From the NCBI GenBank assembly GCA_050013275.1, contig JBEKFO010000026.1, positions 1 through 18,628 on the forward strand: DNA of 18,628 nucleotides, given 5' to 3'. A program made the translations under genes and the position numbers. This document shows positions 13,530 to 18,628 of this stretch, in pieces (positions within the stretch are counted from its first letter, which is position 1; every line of letters begins with the position of its first letter). The notes under the pieces are model-generated. The model worked only from the letters and a program-made list of their open reading frames with translations, made no database searches and was not told the DNA's origin. The DNA comes from Roseiarcus sp050013275 (GTDB taxonomy: Bacteria; Pseudomonadota; Alphaproteobacteria; Rhizobiales; Beijerinckiaceae).

Positions 13530-14602
13530 CGCGTCGCCTGCGCGGCGAGCTGTTGCGCTTGCCGTTCGGCGGTCAGCGCGTCGATGATTTCGTCGAGCCC
13601 TTCGCTCTCCATCACCCGGTCCAGCGTATAGAGCGTCAGATTGATGCGGTGGTCGGTGACGCGGCCCTGCGGAAAATTATAGGTCCTGATGCGCTGCGAT
13701 CGGTCGCCGGAGCCGACCTGGGCGCGCCGTTCCTGCGCGCGCTCGTCGTTCGCGCGCTGGTTCTGCGCGTCGAGCAGGCGCGAGCGCAACACCGCCATCG
13801 CTTTGGCGCGATTGCGGTGCTGCGAGCGCTCTTCCTGCACGGCGACCACCACGCCGGTCGGCAAATGGGTGATGCGGATCGCCGATTCCGTCTTGTTGAC
13901 GTGCTGGCCTCCGGCGCCGCTCGACCGCATCGTGTCGATCTTCAAATCGGCTTCGTTGATGACGAAGTCGAGTTCCTGCGCTTCGGGAAGAACGGCGACG
14001 GTGGCGGCCGAGGTGTGGATGCGCCCCTGCGTCTCGGTCGCGGGAACGCGCTGCACGCGGTGGACGCCGCTTTCGAACTTCAGCCGCGCGAAGGCGCCGC
14101 GCCCGGCGATTTCCGCAATGATCTCCTTGTAGCCGCCCGCCGTTCCCTCGCTCATCGAAAGAACGTCGACCTTCCAGCCCTTTGACTCGGCGTATTTGAG
14201 GTACATGCGGAAGAGGTCGCCGGCGAACAGCGCCGCCTCGTCGCCGCCCGTCCCCGCGCGCACCTCCAGGATGACGTTGCCCTCGTCCGCGGCGTCCTTG
14301 GGCAACAGGGCGATACGGATCGCCTGGGCCATCGCCGCGACGTCGTCGGCGACCGAATCGAGCTCCGCCTGCGCCATCGCGCGCATGTCCGCGTCGAGCG
14401 CGGGATCCCCGAGCAACGCTTCGAGGTCGGCGCGCTCCTTGTCCTTGGCGCGCCAGCTCTTGATCGCCCCGACCACGGGATCGAGTTCGGCGAGTTCGCG
14501 CGACAGCGCCGCGTATTCGCCGCCGGCGACGCCCTCGCTCAGGCGCGCGCCGATTTCGTCGTGGCGACGCAGGATGATGTCGAAATTGTCGTTGGCGGAC
14601 AT
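13526..14602 (-). CDS. prfA: Peptide chain release factor 1
   Basis: RF1 reads UAA and UAG stop codons in the ribosomal A site and triggers peptide release. The 358-aa protein shows all key elements. The codon-recognition PxT motif is PAT (187–189, in RVPATETQGRIHTSAA), the catalytic GGQ is at 231–233 (SSGAGGQHVNKTESA), and RIRTYNFPQGRVTDHRI lies near 305–320. PxT, not SPF, identifies RF1 over RF2. The GGQ glutamine is normally methylated by PrmC, whose gene often follows prfA but is not here. The gene lies 55 bp after ptsP. No strong Shine–Dalgarno sequence is visible before the ATG at 14602. Confidence 0.97.
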   Translation of the reverse strand: MSANDNFDIILRRHDEIGARLSEGVAGGEYAALSRELAELDPVVGAIKSWRAKDKERADLEALLGDPALDADMRAMAQAELDSVADDVAAMAQAIRIALLPKDAADEGNVILEVRAGTGGDEAALFAGDLFRMYLKYAESKGWKVDVLSMSEGTAGGYKEIIAEIAGRGAFARLKFESGVHRVQRVPATETQGRIHTSAATVAVLPEAQELDFVINEADLKIDTMRSSGAGGQHVNKTESAIRITHLPTGVVVAVQEERSQHRNRAKAMAVLRSRLLDAQNQRANDERAQERRAQVGSGDRSQRIRTYNFPQGRVTDHRINLTLYTLDRVMESEGLDEIIDALTAERQAQQLAAQATR

Positions 14603-14657
14603 GGCTGGCGTCTTGGCGAAGGAGAGGAAAAGCGAAGCGGACGGCGGCGCCGAGCCG

Positions 14658-16922
14658 CTACAGGCGAACGGCGAGACGATCGGCCAGCTCTTGCAGCGAC
14701 GCGCGCAGCGAGTCCCTGTGGTCGGGCGCTGTCAGCATGGCGGCGAGCCCTTCCGTCGCCGCGCCGGCGTCGAGCGAAAGAACCATGGCCTTCATCGGGC
14801 CGATCGCCGTCGCCGCCATCGAGAAGTTGCGATAGCCGAGCCCGATCAGCGCCATCGTCTCGAGCGGGCGGCCGCCCATTTCGCCGCACACCGTAACCGG
14901 CTTGCGATGGCGCGCCCCCGCGTCCGCGATCGTCTTCAGCGCGCGCAGGAATCCTGGCGAAAGCGGATCGAACCGGCCGGCGACGCGCTTGTTGTCGCGA
15001 TCGGCGGCGTAGAGATACTGCATGAGATCGTTCGAGCCGACTGAAAGAAAGTCCGCTTCGGCGGCGATTTCGTCGATCTGCCAAAGCAGCGCCGGAACTT
15101 CGACCATCACGCCGAATTTGATGTCGCGCGGCCGCTCGCGGCCGCTCCGATCGGCGAACGCCAGCTCCATCTGCAGCAGATTTCGCGCCGCGGCGAATTC
15201 GCCGACGGTCGAAACCATCGGGATCATGATGCGCAGTTCGCGGCCGGCGGCGGCGCGCAGCATCGCGCGCAATTGGGTGCGAAGCAGCGCTGGACGATCG
15301 AGCCCGATGCGGATCGCGCGCCATCCGAGGGCGGGATTTTCCTCTTCCAGGCCCCTCATGTAAGGCAGCACCTTGTCGCCGCCGATATCGAGCGTGCGAA
15401 AGGTGACGGGGCGCTCGCCCGCCGCGTCGAGAACCGAGCGATAGACCGCCTCCTGCGCGCCCAGGCGCGGAAAGCGCGACGCCAGCATGAATTGCAATTC
15501 GGTGCGAAACAGCCCGATCGACTGCGCGCCGGTCTCGCTCAAGTGCGGCATGTCGATCAGCAAGCCGGCGTTCATGTGCAGGCCGATCCCGACGCCGTCG
15601 GCGGTGACGCCGGGTAGATCGCGCAACGCGCGGTACTGGTCCTGCCGGCGAGCGCGCAGCCGCGCCTTTTCGGCGTAGGAAGCCTCCATATCGGGCGGCG
15701 GGCGCAATTGCACTTCGCCGGTGACGCCGTCGACGATGATCGCGTCGCCCTGTTCGACGATCTCGGTGATGTTGGGGAGGTCGCTGACCGCCGGAATCCC
15801 CAACGCGCGCGCGACGATGGCGATATGGCTCGAAGCGCCGGCTTCCTCCAGCACCACGCCGCGCAGGCGCGCGCGATCGTAGTCGAGCAAGGCCGCCGGG
15901 CTCATCGAGCGCGCGACGAGAACGGCGTTTTCCGGCAGCTCGCTCGGCAGGAGAACGAGGCTCTGCCCCGCCAACTGGTGCAGCAGCCGATTGGCGATGT
16001 CGGTCAGGTCGTGCAGGCGGTCGCGCAGATAGGGGTCGGTCTGGCGCTGCAACTTGGCGCGCGCGTCGTTTTGCACGCGCTCGACCGCCGCCTCCGCGGT
16101 CAGCCCGCTGGCGACCGCCTCGCGCAGCCGACGCAGCCAGCCGCGGTCGTGGGCGATCATCCGGAACGCTTCGAGCACCTCGCGATGTTCGCCGTTGACG
16201 CCGTCGTCGCTGCGGTCGATGAGATCGTCGACCGAGGCGCGCATCGCGTCGATCGCGGTCTCCAATCGATTGAGCTCGAGCGCGACGTCGTCGGCGACGA
16301 TCTTGGCCACCACGACGCGCGGCTGATGCAAGACGACATGGCCGAGGCCGAGCCCTTCGGCGATCGGAGCGCCGGTCAGCGAAACCGGCCGACGCACCGC
16401 GATCGCCGCGCCCTGCCCGGCGATGGCCTGCAATTCGCCCGAGGCGATCATCTCCGCGAGCAGCATCGCGGTGGTCTGCAGCGCCTCGATTTCCTCCTCG
16501 GAATAGGTGCGGCGCGCGCGGTTCTGCACCACCAGCACGCCGAGCGTCGCGCCGCTGCGCAGCACCGGCACGCCGAGGAAGGACTGATAAATCTCTTCGC
16601 CGGTTTCCGGCTTGTAGGAAAAGGCCGGGTGGTTTTGCGCGTCCGACAGGGCGAGCGGTTCGGCGGTCGAGGCGATCAAGCCGACCAGGCCTTCGCCCGG
16701 CCGCATGGTCGTCAAATGCACGGCCTCGCGGTTGAGGCCTTCGGTGGCGAACAGCTCGAACGGTCCATCGGCGCGCGCGACGTAGAGCGAGCACACCTCG
16801 GCGACCATGTTCGAAGCGATGAGCACGACGATGCGGTCGAGGCGCGCCTGCGCGGTGACGGGCTCCGCCATGACCTCGCGGAGCCGTCGCAGCAACAGTC
16901 GCGGTCCGCCCGGCGCGCGCAT
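14658..16922 (-). CDS. ptsP: PEP–protein phosphotransferase EI-Ntr with GAF domain
   Basis: PtsP starts the nitrogen-type phosphotransferase relay, passing phosphate from PEP to NPr and then EIIA-Ntr. This relay regulates nitrogen, potassium and carbon responses and does not import sugar. The 754-aa protein has an N-terminal GAF domain (about 20–165), which in characterised EI-Ntr proteins senses glutamine. The EI N-domain follows, with the phosphorylated H366 in GASSHIAIVARALGIPAV (362–379). The PEP-binding barrel (about 420–710) includes FRTELQF, TLDIGGDKVLPY (about 510–521), SVGSNDLMQY and the catalytic C679 in VTVCGEMGG. AAGGA lies 6 nt before the ATG at 16922. In many alphaproteobacteria lysC precedes ptsP and prfA follows; here prfA follows but an ABC transporter gene lies upstream. 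Confidence 0.96.
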   Translation of the reverse strand: MRAPGGPRLLLRRLREVMAEPVTAQARLDRIVVLIASNMVAEVCSLYVARADGPFELFATEGLNREAVHLTTMRPGEGLVGLIASTAEPLALSDAQNHPAFSYKPETGEEIYQSFLGVPVLRSGATLGVLVVQNRARRTYSEEEIEALQTTAMLLAEMIASGELQAIAGQGAAIAVRRPVSLTGAPIAEGLGLGHVVLHQPRVVVAKIVADDVALELNRLETAIDAMRASVDDLIDRSDDGVNGEHREVLEAFRMIAHDRGWLRRLREAVASGLTAEAAVERVQNDARAKLQRQTDPYLRDRLHDLTDIANRLLHQLAGQSLVLLPSELPENAVLVARSMSPAALLDYDRARLRGVVLEEAGASSHIAIVARALGIPAVSDLPNITEIVEQGDAIIVDGVTGEVQLRPPPDMEASYAEKARLRARRQDQYRALRDLPGVTADGVGIGLHMNAGLLIDMPHLSETGAQSIGLFRTELQFMLASRFPRLGAQEAVYRSVLDAAGERPVTFRTLDIGGDKVLPYMRGLEEENPALGWRAIRIGLDRPALLRTQLRAMLRAAAGRELRIMIPMVSTVGEFAAARNLLQMELAFADRSGRERPRDIKFGVMVEVPALLWQIDEIAAEADFLSVGSNDLMQYLYAADRDNKRVAGRFDPLSPGFLRALKTIADAGARHRKPVTVCGEMGGRPLETMALIGLGYRNFSMAATAIGPMKAMVLSLDAGAATEGLAAMLTAPDHRDSLRASLQELADRLAVRL

Positions 16923-17143
16923 CAGGAATCCTTAGTCGCCTCTTCACGCAAGACGCATCATTTGCGCGTCTCGCCGCGCCCCGATGCGCCCCGTCTCGCG
17001 CCCCGGGGTCAGACCCGCGCGCCGGCGCTCCATCAGCCGCCTCTTTGAGCGGTATAGCCAATGACTTGGCTGCGCGGCAAGGGCGCCGGCGCGGCAGGGG
17101 CGCGGCGGCGATCCGGTTTCCAACGCTAAGAAACGGCTCCGCC
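16923..17143. other. Intergenic region between the ABC transporter gene and ptsP
   Basis: This region of 221 bp should contain the end of the transporter transcript and the ptsP promoter. I see a 6-bp inverted repeat (AGACGC 16951–16956, GCGTCT 16966–16971) close to the ptsP start, and the palindromes CCCCGGGG (17001–17008) and GGGTC-A-GACCC (17006–17016). No clear terminator with a T tract and no good –35/–10 pair stand out. A frame over 16944–17216 lacks any domain and looks spurious. Confidence 0.4.
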
Positions 17144-18628
17144 TTATGGCGCGCGCAGCAGCGCCGCGGTCGTCGCGGCCGCCGCGGCGCGTTTGGCGAG
17201 AACTTCGTCGAGCCACTCCGGGCGCATCTCCGGCACCGAGGACAGCAGGAGCTCGGTGTAGGGATGATAGGGCGGCGCGAACACCGCGGCCGTATCGCCG
17301 CTCGCCACGACCTTGCCCTTGAGCATGACCGCGACTTTGTTGGCGATGCGTTTCACCGTGCCCAGATCGTGGGTAATGAAGAGATAGGCGACCCCCAATT
17401 CGTCCTGAAGCCTCTTCAACAGACGCAGGATTTCCTCGCCGACCAACTGATCGAGCGCGGACGTCACTTCATCGCAGATGATCAGCTCGGGCTCGGCGGC
17501 GAGCGCCCGCGCGATCGACACGCGCTGCTTCTGCCCACCCGACAATTCGCTGGTCTTGCGGCTGATGTAGGACTCCGGCAGGTCCATCTGACGCAGCAGT
17601 TCCACGACGCGCGCGCGCACTTCGTCGCGCGAACGCTTGAAATAGAACGCCACGGGTCTGCCAATGGTGTCGAGCAAGGTGTGCTGCGGGTTCAGCGCGA
17701 CATCGGGCATCTGATAGATCATCTGCACGCGGCGCAATTGCTCTTTGGCGCGATTTTTGAGGCGCGGCGGCAGGCTCGCGCCGTCGAAGCGCACGTCGCC
17801 GGCGCTGCGCGGCAGCAACCCCATGACGACGCGCGCCAAGGTCGATTTGCCCGAGCCCGATTCGCCGACCACCGCCACCGTGTCGCCTTTGCGCACTTCG
17901 AGGCTGACGTCGTCGATGACCCTCGGCCTGCCGGGGTAATCGGCGCTGACGTGGTCGATGGCGAGAATCGGCGGCCCGTTCCCGGTGGCGCCTTCAATGA
18001 ACTTGTGGCCGGCGACGCGCTCGCTGACCAGGCGGCGCGTGTATTCCTGCGCCGGTCGCTGCAGGATTTGCCGGGAATCGCCGAACTCGACCATCTTGCC
18101 GCGCTTGAGCACCATGATCCGGTCGGCGATCTGCGCGACGACCGCGAGATCGTGGGTGATGTACAGCGCCGCCGTGCCGTGCTCGCGGATGAGCTTGCGA
18201 AAGGCGGCCAGGCACTCGACCTGCGTGGTCACGTCGAGCGCGGTGGTGGGCTCGTCGAAGATCAGAATGTCGGGCTTGGCGACCATCGCCATCGCCGCCA
18301 TCACGCGTTGCAACTGCCCGCCGGAGACCTGATGGGGATAGCGCGAGCCGATCGTCTCCGGGCTCGGCAGATCGAGCTGCTTGAAGAGGCTGATGGCCTC
18401 GGCGCGCGCCGCCTCCGGCGACAGCACGCCATGGCGGATCGACGCCTCGCACACCTGCTGCATCAGCGTGTGCGCGGGATTGAACGAGGCGGCGGCGCTT
18501 TGCGCGATGTAGGCGATCTTGGGCCCGCGCAGCGCGCGCCGTTCGTTGGCGCTGATCGCGCGGATGTCGGTGTCGCCGAAGATGATGTTGCCGCCGACGA
18601 TATGACAATCGCGGCGGGTGTAGCCCAT
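17144..18628 (-). CDS. Peptide-type ABC transporter ATP-binding protein with two ATPase domains (partial)
   Basis: This is a cytoplasmic energy-coupling subunit of an oligopeptide/dipeptide-type importer with two ATPase domains in one chain, as in YejF. The visible 494 aa lack the 5' end: the first domain has its Q-loop (IAYIAQSAAASFNP, about 38–51), signature VSGGQLQR (101–108), Walker B ILIFDEP (121–127) and H-loop ITHDL, but its Walker A lies beyond the window. The second domain is complete, with Walker A GESGSGKST (255–263), Q-loop IYQMPDVALNP (304–314), signature LSGGQKQRV (362–370) and Walker B LIICDEVTSALD (382–393). Each half ends with the peptide-transporter C-terminal element (EYTRRL and PYHPYTELLLSSVPEM). 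The ATG at 18628 is therefore probably an internal Met. The substrate cannot be told. Confidence 0.92.
   Translation of the reverse strand: MGYTRRDCHIVGGNIIFGDTDIRAISANERRALRGPKIAYIAQSAAASFNPAHTLMQQVCEASIRHGVLSPEAARAEAISLFKQLDLPSPETIGSRYPHQVSGGQLQRVMAAMAMVAKPDILIFDEPTTALDVTTQVECLAAFRKLIREHGTAALYITHDLAVVAQIADRIMVLKRGKMVEFGDSRQILQRPAQEYTRRLVSERVAGHKFIEGATGNGPPILAIDHVSADYPGRPRVIDDVSLEVRKGDTVAVVGESGSGKSTLARVVMGLLPRSAGDVRFDGASLPPRLKNRAKEQLRRVQMIYQMPDVALNPQHTLLDTIGRPVAFYFKRSRDEVRARVVELLRQMDLPESYISRKTSELSGGQKQRVSIARALAAEPELIICDEVTSALDQLVGEEILRLLKRLQDELGVAYLFITHDLGTVKRIANKVAVMLKGKVVASGDTAAVFAPPYHPYTELLLSSVPEMRPEWLDEVLAKRAAAAATTAALLRAP

Noticed and set aside
17001..17016. Short palindromes CCCCGGGG and GGGTC-A-GACCC as a transporter terminator
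   Set aside because: The loops are too small for a hairpin and no T tract follows on the minus strand. They are probably chance in GC-rich DNA.
14539..17061. Minus-strand 840-codon frame overlapping ptsP and the prfA start
   Set aside because: It is out of frame with the well-conserved ptsP, and the product is extremely Arg-rich without motifs.
1..18628. CRISPR array, tRNA or rRNA gene, insertion sequence, or prophage
   Set aside because: I saw no regular spacer-repeat pattern, no cloverleaf or rRNA-like sequence, and no transposase, integrase or phage gene.

Overview
The window is GC-rich DNA with tightly packed genes. It looks chromosomal and alphaproteobacterial, most likely Hyphomicrobiales (Rhizobiales). 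The evidence is the nadD–rsfS–rlmH–envC–ctpA block, a GAF-containing PtsP (EI-Ntr) followed by prfA, and the style of the protein sequences. A small Tat-exported HiPIP hints at a metabolically versatile lineage, but I cannot name a genus.

Left part (1–3970): a small high-potential iron-sulfur protein on the minus strand has an FNR/FixK-type box about 135 bp upstream of its start. A noncoding stretch of about 570 bp follows and contains an AT-rich leader. Next is a plus-strand chemoreceptor with an N-terminal zinc-binding CZB domain. Convergent to it is a minus-strand pair of unrecognised genes, an 84-aa soluble protein and a 176-aa three-helix membrane protein. The pair has a good promoter and an 8-bp perfect dyad at the predicted transcription start.

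Middle part (3971–7827): a plus-strand arsenic island in two modules, each beginning with its own ArsR-type repressor whose Cys pairs lie near the C-terminus. Module 1 is arsR1, a C_GCAxxG_C_C redox-type protein and the arsenite methyltransferase arsM. Module 2 is arsR2, the thioredoxin-type arsenate reductase arsC and the arsenite efflux permease acr3. Together they would reduce As(V), extrude As(III) and methylate the remainder. Each arsR has an AT-rich dyad at its promoter. A hairpin followed by T residues ends the island at the acr3 stop codon.

Right part (7827–17143): a minus-strand housekeeping run read as ptsP – prfA – nadD – rsfS – rlmH – envC-like – ctpA2 – ctpA1. Several junctions overlap by 4 bp or leave only a few bases. 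Notable points are the tandem pair of S41 carboxy-terminal proteases, an EnvC-like protein whose LytM domain has lost its zinc ligands, an rsfS that seems to start at CTG, and nadD directly after prfA where prmC is commonly found. The right edge (17144–18628) holds most of a tandem-ATPase peptide-type ABC transporter subunit, cut by the window end. I see no tRNA, rRNA, CRISPR array, insertion sequence or prophage.
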